Origin: Eutypella sp. D-1
Lineage: Eukaryota > Ascomycota > Sordariomycetes > Xylariales > Diatrypaceae
Assembly: GCA_023313575.1 (NCBI GenBank)
Contig: JAJTTP010000013.1
Span: forward strand, 62,001-126,000
Direction: 5' to 3'
Length of the DNA stretch: 64,000 bases
The position numbers were made by a program, and so were the translations under genes. Every line of letters begins with the position of its first letter. Position 1 is the first letter of the stretch. Under the pieces are notes generated by a model. It ran no database searches. It was not told where the DNA came from and was given only the letters and a program-made list of their open reading frames with translations. Below, piece after piece: positions 20,801 through 33,754 of this stretch.

Positions 20801-23800
20801 ACCCTCCAGTCATTGTGGCGTTTACTGCCTACTTACTTCTTCAGCTTCTTCAGAGGACCTTGAGATGAGGTGAGCTTCCGTAATATGAAAATGAATCGGG
20901 CCAGCAAAGAAGATGAATTTGCTCCAGAGCGCTGCTAACTGATGAGCAATGAATAATTGAATTCTCTTCCTTCCATCCTAACTTAGTAGTATTTGGAAAA
21001 CACGCGATTGGTAAAAATCCACACAACCACAGCAAAATAACTTATTAACTAGTAGCAAAATATAGTAAAAACCTACACCCGCACTAAAATCCCGACCGCT
21101 CCGAATCCCGGATTTGGTCGCGTGTTACCCTGCTCATGGTACCTTGCCTAATCGCCTGTTTGCCTATTATGGAAGTGTGTGGGAAGGACTCGACAGACCA
21201 TTTTATCTGACATTACCAAATGTATCTAACTACTGGTTAGTACGGAGTTACTTGGTGCATATTGCGCCAGTTATTGCGCGTATGTACGTTTCATATCCTG
21301 ATTTCGTGATCTTAACGGCGTTCTCTTAATGCCCTGGCACCCACCAGGTTTGTCCTGGCTGTCAGTCTGTCAGTTTGGCCTGTCTGCTAATTATGTTACT
21401 GCTAGACCCGGAAACCCCCATTCATTGACAATGCAATCTGACAATGACGCAGAGCGAGACAGCTAAAACGAGCTAGGGCTGGTTTTGGCTGACTGGGCTG
21501 AGTACAGCACCACCACCAGTGGCCCTGACAGGCTTCACTGGGGCGTTAACCCAAGACGGCCCAGGGCTGCCGGGGAGGCTTGACTCACGTGCGGGCGGAC
21601 CACCTTGGTCGGACGAAGATGGGACTAGAATGAAAAATGCTTAGCTGGAGCCCATAAAGTTTATTGCGAGTCGCATTGATCTGAGAACGGGACGGGGTTG
21701 CCCAGGGTTGCCTCGCTCTTCGATGAAGCCGTACCCGATGATGGATGGATCATTGATCGATGGGTTAATTTGAAAAATTTGATTCGGAATCTCGAATGAC
21801 GTCTGGTGGATGCTTTATATAGATTTCTTCACCGATGTATACTTGGTGCTAAAGCTTCCGAGGCATGGGGTACCCAAGCTCGTTAGAACTACGGAGTGAC
21901 CATGTAAGTGTGTTCGTATGTTAGGTACCTACGTAGTAGAGGTTCTATTGTGACTATCGTGAACAAGACCCATCCATCCTGTCATGCTTTTTATTGCCCA
22001 AGCCAAAACATTTATGTGCGCCAATTTGAGTTAAAAAATCATTATTATATGCAGGTCATCCACGGCAGAACCCTATCACTCAGTCACTTTAGATCAAAAT
22101 CTGGAATCCCGGTGAGATAGATATATTCCGAGCTTCCTTCGTTATTTCAGACGAGAGACCGACCAATTAAGGGTCATTCTGGGTTGAATTGACATCTGGG
22201 AAGACGTGCGAAAATAACTAGTTATTACGCGTAGTTAACTAACTATACCGAGGGCCTGCAACGTCAAAAGGAATACCTGAAAAGCGACCCTCCAATGTCT
22301 CCCACCCCCTGGTCTTAGTCCTGGCACTGTCCGCACATGGGCCCCCTGTTCCCTGCCCCTGAGAGGAGGCCTGGGGCTCGACCTGGGCCTGTGGTTGGTC
22401 AGCCTTGGCCGGACCAGCAGACCACTGGAAATTCGCTAATCCATCTACCCATCCATTCATCCACTGTGTTCGCTGTCTGGCTGTCCTGTCCTAGCCTGTC
22501 AACTGTCACACGCTCTCTCCTCTCAGCCAATCCGAACTTTCTGGCCGTTCTTTCATCAGCATTTCCATCAACGGTGCGGCGGGTTTCTCTAGTTAAACCT
22601 CTATCCCCTCTGGGCCTTTTCTTTCTTTCATGAGCTGATCCATGCAATTTTGTGCCAACCGGCCGAGGCCAATCAGAGTTCCCCAACCTTACCCTCCTCC
22701 AGCATCCAACTTTCTTGCCAGTTTTTGCCAGACTGCCCGTTCAAGCCGTCCTGCTTATAAACCGGCTGGCTATCTTGCTGTTGACTATCCCGGTCGGCTG
22801 GGAACGTACGTTGGTTAGCGGCCGCCCGCCAAAGTTAATTCGGCTCGTATAGCCAGCTGTCTGGGCATCTTGACAGGTAATAAGAAGTATGTATGTAAAA
22901 TGGATGGACGAACGGGTGGGCAGTTCTGTCTTGTTGCCAAGTTGCCACCAGCTACGGAGTCTGGGAGTACATCCATGGTAGGTATTTAACTATCCAGATG
23001 CGGTCAACCAGTTACATGCATATGCAACCAGATGGGTCGTAGGATTGTACATACAGCCCGTCCTGTGACCTGCCCTGGGCGAGTACTCAACCACCACCAT
23101 CTAAGAAGTAGGTAGGTAGGCGACTACCTACAAGTATGTATACATATACCGAGTAGTTAGGCTGAACAGCGCGTATGCATGTAGTCAGTTACATACATGT
23201 GCATATGCATTTTGTACAGTAATCTAGTTGGAAAGGTCAAGAAGGTTTTCATCCATTATAGAGTATTATATACGAGTTGTCTACATACCTAGGTAGTGTA
23301 AGTATGCAGATTCCTACATAAGTACATTAAAGTACCAGGTAATGAGTTTTCCTTGTGTAGATGGGAACTGTGCCCAGTCATACTCCATTGGGTAGACTAC
23401 ATACAGTGTGATAATAAGAGGGGCGCCACTGTAAAAAACTGCCCCGATTTATGCAAATGAGCAGATAATCTGTCGACCTGCTCTCGTTTTTTTCTCTCTG
23501 AATAATCAGGTAATCCAGCCCTAGTATGTATACTATTTTTTCTCCCGTCAATTGAATTAAATTTTCATTTGCATTATCCGCCTACTAAATTGGGTACGAT
23601 TAAACCCACTTTGTCAGTCTTCTATCGATCCACTTTACTCGTTTCTGACCACTCAGAAAGCATAGCCTGGGGGGAGGGTCAGCACTGTCTCTCTTTTTCC
23701 CTTTCTTTCTTACGTACATGTACGTACATACTAGTTATGTACTTACTGAAGGTACTTACTCACTCAGGCCTACCTGCACTAGACACCACCCACCACTAAT

Positions 23801-23899
23801 ACAACCACTACAACTAACCACCACCACCACTGTAGGTAAACTGGAAGTACCACTTTTTAGAGGGTAAGGTTCCAAGCTTTCCGCCACAACTCACTAAAG
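17805..23899. other. 6 kb without a supportable gene
   Basis: Open frames here (for example 18661-19059 plus, 19212-19580 minus) overlap each other on opposite strands, lack domains and have composition like the surrounding DNA. The stretch is rich in short palindromes (TACATGTA, GCATATGC, ACCTAGGTA, especially 23100-23300) and in repeated CTGTCTGGC-like words around 21330-21560 and 22440-22800. It may serve as the upstream regulatory region of the glutamine-rich gene. No tRNA, 5S or snRNA signature was found. Confidence 0.45.
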
Positions 23900-26039
23900 T
23901 GCTGCTCTAAGGTGTCTCTCTCACACGGTTTCTTTCTCCTCATTCTCTCCTCCTCCACTCTTCTCTCTCTGTTCTTTCTCTCTTCCCCTTCGCTTTTCAC
24001 TCACCACAACACTTCGTTTTTTTCCTCCCCTTTCCCTCTCCCATCACCACCCATTCCGCCCTTCCTTTATTCGGCCTTTATAGGTTATCATCTTTCAAGA
24101 GTGTTGCGTGTTTGCGCGTGTGTGTGGATCGATTTATTATTTTTCTTCTCCCCTTTTTCCACTTGGCTTTGTCTGTGCCTTCCAACTCTTCCCAGCCTAG
24201 TCTGATCAACCTCTCGGGATCAATCGACGGAAACCACAACAAGAAAAGGGGGATCCTTTGCAGAGCATCACATATCGCATTCCCTTGTAGGAAGAAGAAG
24301 AAGAAGGAGAAAATAAAAAAAGCAAAAAAATCAAAAGAAATCGACATCGAACCTGAAAAGAAAAAAACTTCGAGAGAAAATAAATTTTCCAACATCGCCA
24401 TTGCTAAAAACCACATCGACAACGACAATCACCACCACTTGACAATAAAAGCTTGTATTGCGCATCACATCTCCTATCGCTATACATTACAGAAAGGACA
24501 AAAAGGGGGAAAGAAGGAAAGAAGGAAGATTGTAGAAACGAAAAACAAATCGTTGCTCATTGGATTGGGTTCTGGAATTAATCAACCTATCCAACGACGA
24601 CATCTAATCACTGTATATCTTTTTTTTCTTCTTTTTTTTTTTTTTCTTTTTGATCGATTCATTCTCAACCGTACCATCTTATTTCTTCTACCTTCATTCA
24701 AACCTCAAAAGGCTTTTTTCATCATTGGCCTTTTTTATTTCTTTTTTTCCGTTCGCGTTTACACGTACAAAACAATACTCGTCTATAATTTTGCATTGCA
24801 TCGTCAACCAGCAGCGATTGCTTGCTAGGACAGCTGCCCACGTCACGCTCCCCTCAGGACAGGAACCCAAGGACCAGGTTGATAATCATCATCAACGCCA
24901 TTGATCAGGCATTTGAAAGCTGCGCTGCGTCTGTGCCTCCATCTGCATTTACGTTGGATTGGACATTTCCTATATCAGGTCAACCAGACTCGAGATCCCT
25001 TCCCCCCCCCTTTTTTTTTTCTAAAAAGGAACCTGCGGTAGGACAACAAAGAGCGACGACATCATCTGACAAGACAGAGGCGAGACAACGAAGACCACCA
25101 GAGGACAAGACAACAGTTACACGGATTGGTCCCACTTGTGCGCTTCTTGAGGGTCATTCTCGAGTGTCATTGAGTGCCATTCATCGCTCAAGTTAAACAA
25201 CGAACCCTCGCCACTACTCCGTCTTTCTGTCCCTATTCCGGCCTAGAGCTTCCTCTCATCTCGAGGTCCCTTGAATCACTCGGTATCACCGATCAAAGGA
25301 ATTGCCAAATCGATCGTCTCTTCGATCTCCCTTCGACCAGGTTCACCGCCCTCCAAGCATCAAGATCAAAAGCTTCCTGATTCCTTTTCACAGCTTTTCA
25401 AGCTTTTCAACTTCAAGCACCTTTTGCAGCTTCACCTATCAGCATCGTTGTCGCTCCTTCGTTTAGGACTTGCATACATCACCATCTTTTTTTTTATTGC
25501 AATCAACGTTCTTAATATCGTGGAGAGAGAGAGAGAGAGAGACAGAAAGATAAAAGCAGAATTACATCCATACGAAGTCCACTCTGTTTCCTGTTTCTTG
25601 TTTTCGCAGCTTTCTATACCCATTGAACCCAACCCGACCGACTTTCCTGGATTCGCTGGGTGAGCACACAACCACGTTTGACACGGTATCAATCGCGAAT
25701 CAAGTCATCTCTCTGATCAGTCATTATCGCCAACGTCACTTTTCCAACCCCCAATACGTTGGGAATTTTGAAGAAATCTTCATTACCTTTACTTGCCCCT
25801 TCAATATTTCCAAACTAATCACTGTTCTTATCCTGATACCCCATATCCTATTTATCCTACCAGTACTTGGTTGTAATATATTGCCCCGATAGCCCGACTG
25901 TCCTAGAGGCCATCATCCATTCTTTCTACCACACCTTCGTTTCTTGTCTACCAAAACGTTTATCAGTCGATACATCTGTGCCTTGGAGCATTAGATCATT
26001 CATCAGCGATAGACGACGCACTTTTGAATACAAATCTCA
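23900..26039 (+). promoter_or_regulatory. long low-complexity leader/promoter of the glutamine-rich gene
   Basis: 2.1 kb of strongly strand-asymmetric sequence ends at the start codon of the next gene. It has long C/T tracts (23925-24060, 24618-24650), A-rich tracts (24290-24380), a GA microsatellite (25523-25541) and many short upstream frames. The asymmetry and lack of another gene suggest transcribed 5' UTR rather than only promoter. Tracts such as TCTCTCTGTTCTTTCTCTCT fit the CNYUCNYU element described for Ssd1-type RNA-binding proteins. Transcription of the whole stretch is an inference. Confidence 0.45.
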
Positions 26040-27755
26040 ATGAGCTTGCACACCGGCGGTCTTGCTCAAATGTCTCACAACGGCTACACTTCTTCCACCG
26101 GCTTGGGCATGCCCACCGGTGGCTTGGCTTCCCGCCGTGGTGGTGGTCAGAACATCAAGCCCCTCTCGTTTGACACCATCAACCAATCCGACCCTGCTAA
26201 GGACGTCGGTGTTCCCACCCCGCGAACAAGCCGCTCTCACCTGCTTGCCGGTCTTAGGACGGCTCCGAAGTCCGCGACTGCCACGTCCTTCGCTCCCACG
26301 CGTCAGTCTGCCGCCCCTCAAATGCAGGGTAGGAACAGTGTTACTACCAACATGTACGGTGGTCAGGAGACCATGTACAACGGGCCGAAGACTTCGGTCC
26401 CTCGTTTCGCATCTCACCAGCAACAACAGCAGCAACCGCAACAACGACAGCAGCAGCAGCAGCAGCAGCAGCAGAGCTACTACCAGCAGTACACCGCGGA
26501 ACAGATCCTGGCACCACCGGAGATTCATCTCGACGAGCAGGTGCAGAACCAGATGGATCCTAATCTGTATGCCCAGCTCGTCGCGACCAACACGTACCTG
26601 GCCCAGCAGCAGCAGCGCCTTCAGCAGGAACTGCTCAACATCCAGGCTGCCGCTCAGCAATTCCAAGGCCTGAACATCGGTGGGCATGCCACCATCCAGC
26701 AGCAAATGGCACTGCAGAGCTTGTACCAGCAGCAGCAGCAGCTTCGCAACCTGCAGCAATCGATGGTGTCATCTCTCCCGCAGCAGAACGTCTACGTGTA
26801 CTATGACCCAGTCACGGGTCAGCAGTCCTACTTCGTTGACCAGAGTGCTGGCCAGGTCAACAATGTTGCGTACATGGACCAGCCTGCCACTCCCCAGGGC
26901 TTTAGCTTCCCTCAAAACAACGGCACCCCTCGTGTGCAGGTCTCACCTCCCCCAGCCGAGAACTCCCCGCCGACTACCCGTGCCAGCTCCCCTCCTAAGA
27001 AGACCGAGATCGCCGAGCCGACGCCTCTCCCTCCGCCGTCCGCTAATGCGTTCCGCCGAGGCCATAAGAAGTCATCCTCGATCACGAACAAGAATCTCGC
27101 CATCGGCACCGACGAGAACCCGAAGACGCCTGGCCCCAAGACGGCCTCGTTTCCGCTTTCTCCTATGGGTAACGGTGGCTATGGCCCTGGCCAAGCTCGT
27201 GCTGGAGAGCACCCCATTCGCCAGCCTCGCGGTCCTCCCGCTCTCGATGAGCTCCGGGCTAAGCCGACCGCGAGACATGAGGGAAGCAAGAACTTTGCTG
27301 CCCGGACTCGCCGCTCTGCTGTCCACAACCTTGTCAAAGCTGGGCTTGAGCGACGCAAGACGTCGGGCAGTAGCTGTGGCAGCATGAGCCCCGTTTCCGA
27401 GACAGCCGAGGACGTCGCCACGCCTATGACCGATAACGAGTCTGATTCCGGCCGTAGCGGCTCTGGTAGTTTGTCCGGCGATGCGGAACCCAGCCTGGCT
27501 AGTTCCCGAACTTCGACCAGCGGCAGCTGGGGCGCGATAGGATCGGACCGCCCAGGATCGCGACAGAAGTCGCGCAAGAGCGTTGACAGTCTATCCAGCG
27601 CTTGTGAAAGTGACGGCAGCTTCGCCAGTGTCTTCAAGAACGGCAGTTCCCAGAAGCAGAACAAGCAGGAGCCGGCCACGGATGGTCAACGCAAGGCCGC
27701 GATGCTCGTACTTACCAGTGCTGAGAAACGCAAGGGTGGTGCTCCCGCAGCCTAA
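26040..27755 (+). CDS. glutamine-rich, largely disordered regulatory protein
   Basis: A single exon of 571 codons. The N-terminus (MSLHTGGLAQMSHNGYTSST) is followed by polar, disordered sequence. Residues about 126-255 are Gln-rich with probable coiled coil (NTYLAQQQQRLQQELLNIQ). A conserved-looking segment, NVYVYYDPVTGQQSYFVDQ, lies near 258. The C-terminal half has Pro- and Ser-rich tracts, a conserved block PRGPPALDELRAKPTARHEGSKNFAARTRRSAVHNLVKAGLERRK (about 393-440) and a Ser-rich tail. The same architecture occurs in Pezizomycotina proteins I vaguely recall being annotated as spindle-poison-sensitivity protein Scp3; I do not rely on that name. No enzymatic domain is present, and a role in RNA or signalling assemblies is only inferred from the Q-rich coiled-coil composition. 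The unusually long leader suggests strong post-transcriptional control. Confidence 0.85.
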   Translation: MSLHTGGLAQMSHNGYTSSTGLGMPTGGLASRRGGGQNIKPLSFDTINQSDPAKDVGVPTPRTSRSHLLAGLRTAPKSATATSFAPTRQSAAPQMQGRNSVTTNMYGGQETMYNGPKTSVPRFASHQQQQQQPQQRQQQQQQQQQSYYQQYTAEQILAPPEIHLDEQVQNQMDPNLYAQLVATNTYLAQQQQRLQQELLNIQAAAQQFQGLNIGGHATIQQQMALQSLYQQQQQLRNLQQSMVSSLPQQNVYVYYDPVTGQQSYFVDQSAGQVNNVAYMDQPATPQGFSFPQNNGTPRVQVSPPPAENSPPTTRASSPPKKTEIAEPTPLPPPSANAFRRGHKKSSSITNKNLAIGTDENPKTPGPKTASFPLSPMGNGGYGPGQARAGEHPIRQPRGPPALDELRAKPTARHEGSKNFAARTRRSAVHNLVKAGLERRKTSGSSCGSMSPVSETAEDVATPMTDNESDSGRSGSGSLSGDAEPSLASSRTSTSGSWGAIGSDRPGSRQKSRKSVDSLSSACESDGSFASVFKNGSSQKQNKQEPATDGQRKAAMLVLTSAEKRKGGAPAA

Positions 27756-30700
27756 AAGTCGATCAACTAAACCGCACTCTTACGCAATTACGATCACGCG
27801 CTCCCCACGTTTTCTTGTCTTTGATGATCATCGCCTGGGACAGGTAGATCCCCATCCAGGCCAGTTTTCCTCACGAATGGATCGGACGTCTTGCTATACA
27901 GAATGACCGTTTTTGATCGATTTGGATCGGGGGAACTGATGAATGTTCTGGGTTTTACATCGACGGCACCCGGGAAAGTTTTTGTTATTTTTTTGGTTTT
28001 AGCTCGCAATACCACGGGTGGAATTTTTTTCTCCCGCCTTTACATACAGGCAGCATTCTCATTCAACGGGGACGCAGAGTTTCGCGGAGGTTGTTGTTGG
28101 CCTTCTACGAGGAGTAGGGGTGGGAAACTTGAAAGTTTGGTTTGATTTTTTTGTTGCAAAGGATATTTCACATAAACTGCGCTATAACCGCCCGCCGGAA
28201 GTTTTCACGCCAAATGGCTGGCGTGGCTCGGCTGCCACTCCCTTATGCGAGGGGGAGGGATATCATCCCCCTCCCCCTCGTTTTCGTCTGTGAGCTTGCT
28301 GTGAGTCGGAGCGGATACCGAGGCGCCCGGAAGGAAAGGCATCTTCTCACTTAACGATCCATGTGGGAATTGTCGGTCACGCGTCATTTCGGTATCCGCC
28401 CTGAACTCGTTTTTTTATCAGCGGCCCAGACAAGGCGGCTAGCAAAGCAGATAGGTAGTGAAAGAAAGGCTCAATAAAAATTTGATTGCCCATACATAGC
28501 TTGCCATCTGTTTCATCGTTTCATCCCCATGTGCCCGTCGTAAAGGCAACGCAACCCGTTGAAGTGATCACCAAAGGTCACGCCGAGCTCGATGTATGAA
28601 GCTGTGACTTGTCTTGCCCGCCTATAGCCGTCCAATCTACTCGTATTCCATGCTTAATGAAATCCTGTCGTCAACATGGGACTGTCATCAGCGGGACAGT
28701 CGCCGGACTTCGGACATACCATCTGTATGTAGTACTTTATCTACGAATCAACAGGTAATAGTCCTTCCTACCGCAGCATTTTTTCCTTCTTGTACGTGCA
28801 GAAATGCAAGCTCAGGATCTCTATCGCCTGCTCGCTTTCCACTCCATCCAGAATAGATCGATGCCGGCCCACATGTATATATATACACGACGGCAAATGC
28901 GTGACGGCGAGGAAATCGAATGCACTCACTACCTTTTTCATCATGAGGATCGGGTTCCCGGGGTGTACTGAGCCTTAGTAGGCCCTGGCGAGGCGAGGCG
29001 ACGAGATGCGAGGAAACCTCATCGCGGGGAGGGTTAATTAAGCCCATCACGAGGTTTCGAATCCGTTCCGGGCCTCTTCTTATGTGTGCGTCAGTTTTTC
29101 TCCGTTACCCCACTCGGTTCAGCATCACTGGCACATACATCCCCGAGATAGGGGAGGGGGGAAACCCGAGCCTCGTGCCTATCTATCTCCATAGCGGTCC
29201 ATTTCCGCACCCACGTCGTTCACAAGAATCAACTCGTCGAGTGTCATACTCCGCAGTTTCATTTCGAAGACAGTCTTTTCGCCTGTGCCTTTATATCTAT
29301 TAACGCCATCTCTGTCTTGAGGCGTACACTCAGCACCACCATCCCAACTCCCCCGCCCCTGTCCCAACAACTACTCAAGACCGATGGCATCGATGAAGGA
29401 CAGGCGTGCGTCGCTTCAATGGATGTGCAAAAGACGGCCCTCTATCAGGAACAACCCTTCACGAGCTCGTTCTGCCACCATCGTGCAGACTTCTGGGTTT
29501 ATCTGTTGATTCACCTGACCCATTTCCCCCCTGCCAGCTTCTTACAGCCCCCAACAAGGCGCTTTCTGAATATTTTCTGCGTGATCCATGAAACCCAAGT
29601 ATACTAGCGAATTGGCCCGCATGGGTGTCTGTAAGGTCCTTGTCAATTTCCTTCTTCCTATCTCAGCATTCGCGATTCACCGCTTATAGAGGCGTCGGTC
29701 TCTTGCTATCCCATCCTCATGTACATTACTGTTAGACATTGCACATTGCCCGAGGACGGACTTCAATGACGCCCGGAGCTATTTAAACCGCTTTATTCTC
29801 CTAGTGTACATTCTTGGTGTAATGCTCTACTCTGGTCCCCTAGGTATCTTTCATATATAGGATGCTTTAGTCGCAGCAACCGCAGTACACGAGAAGGGTC
29901 TGTTCAAAGTTCGGGAAGGTAGGGAGGTTTGCTTCGTTCTGTGGACGCCTTGACATATTGACCGTGGTCTGAGACGCGATGAGTATAAGCATCATTTTGG
30001 ACTACCCAGGTGCCGTCCGAGTGATAGCCTCCCGGTAATAGAGCCAGCGCTTACCTGCTCCGATGGTGAAGCTGTCGGTAGCCATCGAGCTAGCCCTGCT
30101 ACTACAGTGGTTGTTAGGCCCATCCCTGAATCACCTCGAGTTTCTGTCCCCTTGTACACAATGAATGGGCAACCGTTGTGTTTCTGGACAGGGTAGATAG
30201 CCATACTTCTTCTGCACTTTGGCAGACCTTTGCAGATAGATCTCTATAACAGCAACAACAACCTATCTTGCCGCGCCGTCGATCTTTATCTTGCCATACG
30301 ATGCCCCAGAGATGCCGAGTCATCGATCATGCCACACTTCCGTAGATGTGTAAACAAGGCATAGGAGTCAGAAAACGACAATTTGATATCTTGCGTGCCG
30401 TTGATGTGCCCATGGTCCTGCTAGATCATTTATCTTATGCAGCGGTGTATTAGCACCAACGCGAGAACTATATATCGACTCCATGTTGAGGCAAAGCGCG
30501 AATGGCGCATGTTCCAACAGCGTACGCTGTGATTGTATACTCGATAGGTAGAGTATAAGCAGTGTTGACGACCATACGGGGACGGTGTTGTAAAGTTTGG
30601 AGGCGATCTAGGTATGATAGATATGGCCACATGGATACATAGCCAACACTAGCGAGACTGCTAGCATATACATTGGACTCTGCGTCCATCTGTACTTCCG

Positions 30701-33700
30701 CATATTTTCTTCATGGCAGATCTCTTTCTAACGGAGACCTACCATCACGTGCGTTCAAGAAATGAATCATCTACCGTGGTTGATGACTATTAATGACTTA
30801 TTTACTTGACAAGAGGCTTAGCAGCGTGTGTTATCTGTCAAAGATTACGACTAGCCCGAAGCCCATCTCCACATTAGTAATACCGAGTGCCCTTTACGGA
30901 ACCGACAGGGTGGCGGTCCTTTTGCGGGGGTCCGAAGGGAGTCGATATATAATGCCCGGACCATCTACCTGTACAAGGAGGCATGATTAACGTTCTGACT
31001 CAGATCCATGAGCGGATACAGTAGGTAGTACCGGATACTTCGTTTAGCCCATTGCGACCCTACGCTTACGACCCTGATTTGGGCAACGATGACAAGGCAA
31101 ACCCCGGGGTGGGAAGTGTATGCACCTATGCCGGTCCGATAAGACTGGAGGTCCGTGTAGGGTCGGTCCAGGACAACGGAGGAAGCCCAAGTCAGCTTTG
31201 ATCTCCGATGTATGTCGGTCCATCTCGGTCACTTATGGGAGAAGAGCATCAATGCTGACAGCGTATATAAGCGCTGCACCTTCCAGGCTGATAACTAGAT
31301 GGGGCCCCGTATATGGCACCCCCACTCGTGATAGGGTTCAATCAACAGTCAGAACCTATGGCAGAACTACACTCAAGAGAAAGTTCCCCTCGGGATTTGG
31401 CCCTGTCAGACGCGCGGATGTGATCGTCACTACATAGCTTCATGATGGACAGTAGAACAAATCTATGCTACCCAGCTAGTCGCATAGTCTTCACTTCAAT
31501 CTGCCTATCCAGGATGGCGCTTACTAGTATGTTTAGACCGTTCTGTTGACATCCTCTGGTGCCTTATCAGTTACTACCTCCCTTCGTTTATGCCATATTT
31601 AAACGCCCTAGCCGATAGTCACTACCGGAGTCGGCTCCCAGTAACGGCATGTCCCTCTTGTCGCGTCAGAAGTGAACGTTGACTGGTTCGGTTTCGTAGG
31701 AATGGCTATTGGTCCGTACTTGCCGGCTCCCGCTTTCGATCGACACTGAGTAGCATCAGCCCTACGGGCTGCAGTCTGTGGAGAAAGCCGTCGGGTGTGG
31801 CATTAAATTCCTTGGCCCAATTACCCAGGCGTCTACTTACCATCCCATTAAGGCGCTTTTTTATTAATCGACTAGATTGTGATCAACTGGAATGTGACGG
31901 GCCGGGGTTTGGCTTTACGGCTTACTGTGTTTAGGGCTCGGTAGTACCGCTCATATGTATGAAGCAGGCCATCTTCGTATACAGGTTGCGCTGGGATTTA
32001 TGGCGTCCGGCCCAGCCAAATGTACCCCATGCGGCTGACTTGCCTGAATGAGACGATGCGTTATCTACTTCGTACTGACGGTATGACTGGGGAATAAACG
32101 CGCTGCATGGTGATAGACACATAGTAGCAAGCAAGCGGGCGCGTGCTTAAACGTTTACTGCCAATACGCGGGTCCATCCGTAGGTCCATCCGTAAGCAAC
32201 CTAGAAATCATTTCCGGCGTTACCGGACTTAATTGATGACGTTTCACTGCGGAAACGAAGCCCTTACTTAGTAGTAGTCAATTACCAAACCTTCATATAA
32301 CCTTTTATATGGTCGACCAAGTTTGGTTTTCCTAGTCGACAGGAAGCGAAGATAATAGCAAGTGGTGTACGCCGAGCACCGATGATGGAATACCTATTTC
32401 TCTTCCGCGCGGCCCGGAAGCTGTGTCTTGGCACGGCTGGATACTGTTATCTCACGAAATATAGAAATTCAATCTGGTCGAACGTGATGGTGCACCAACT
32501 TGCCTCAGAGTTTGCTGCGTCGAAGGATGAACGTTACCTCGCTAGCGTCATCCATCTATCAAGGGAACGTCAGTTCGGATCTGTGGAGGGACAAGATGGT
32601 TTGCCCAATCAAGAGAACTTCTATGGGTGCGCACAGGCTGCAAGGGGTAGCCGCAAACGACGGGAGCACTAGTCATCCCAGAAAGCCTTGAGGAATGCGC
32701 GTGTTCAACCTTGAGTATCAGGAGCCGTACGAGTATTCATAGATTTCGCTTGCTTATCAAGAAGAAGCCACTGGAAGACATATTTGACCTTCCAGAGAGT
32801 GGGTAAGAGGTACAGTGCCTCAGCTATATTGCATGGGGAGAAATCGTAGCAAGTGGAGCGAGCGAGACGTCAGTTTGAACAGCTTGAGACATCAGGGCCC
32901 CCTTACGTGGTAAGGGTTGAAGGAGGGTGGTAGGAAACCCCCTGAACAAGTTCTGTCACTTGATAGCTAATTTTTCACTTGTGGGGGACGAGGTAGCAAG
33001 CAAACATCATCATGCAAAGGCTGTGAAACCTGCAGCTCGGTGCCCTAACAGGGACCTGGCCGGTCACAGCTAGATGTCATGTTGGCTGCATCAATGCTGA
33101 GCCTCAAAATGCAGGGTCCGGATCCTCCTTGTTCGAGACCTAGTGCTCGGCGCTATGATCATATGGTGCGACCACCTTTTCTTCGTACCTATCCTATGAC
33201 CAAGTAAAAAAGTTTCCTCCGCAGCTCCCGAAAACGAAGAGCGTACGGGCGCCCGGGCATGTTTAATTGTGGGAAGGATACACATGACTCGTAAACCGTG
33301 GCGTGATGAAGACAAAATAACAATGCCAAAAAAAGAAAAAACTGTCATTACACGCGTTCAACGCTGATGCTCTTCAGAACATAGCTCTGTCATAGGTACT
33401 CAAAGGTACAAATCCATTCCGATGTCAGCCTCCCGAGAATAGTTACCCCTGTCCATGATAAAAAACCAGGCCAAAGAACAAAAGAAAAAGAAAATGCAAC
33501 TGGGCCTCGCTTTGCGGCGCTTGCCTCTAACAAGGACCAACGAGAACGCATACGGACGAAGTCAGGAGCTCCTGTGTTCGCTTGGTGACAAATGCGCCGT
33601 CGGTTATGCCGATTCATACTAACGGTACTCTCAGTACATCCGTCCCGCGTGTGTTAGGTAGCACATTCGCAAGACACCCTCCTAGCTGAGCCCATGAAGG

Positions 33701-33754
33701 GACTATGATCTCATGAAGTGGCTGTGCTCTAGTGGTTGGGTATAATATTTCTCT
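27756..33754. other. 6 kb gene-poor region downstream of the glutamine-rich gene
   Basis: The first few hundred bases are the 3' UTR. Beyond about 28.4 kb all frames are under 110 codons and overlap each other on opposite strands. One frame at 32382-32672 (plus) has a protein-like composition but no identifiable domain and is listed separately. No transposon ORF, terminal repeat or RNA gene was recognised. Confidence 0.45.
32382..32672 (+). pseudogene. possible gene fragment (96 codons)
   Basis: An ATG-started frame whose second half (from MVHQLASEFAASKDERYLAS) reads like ordinary soluble protein, with balanced charged residues and an amphipathic pattern, unlike the surrounding frames. It has no partner exon with convincing splice sites and no family I recognise. 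It could be a remnant of a decayed gene, one exon of a real gene, or chance. Confidence 0.15.

Noticed and set aside
24112..24828. A 238-codon plus-strand frame in the leader of the Q-rich gene
   Set aside because: It consists of Lys, Ile, Phe and Ser runs from A-rich and T-rich tracts, without a domain. It is better explained as non-coding leader.
26037..26759. A 240-codon minus-strand frame rich in leucine
   Set aside because: It is the antisense of the CAG-rich Q tract of the real gene.
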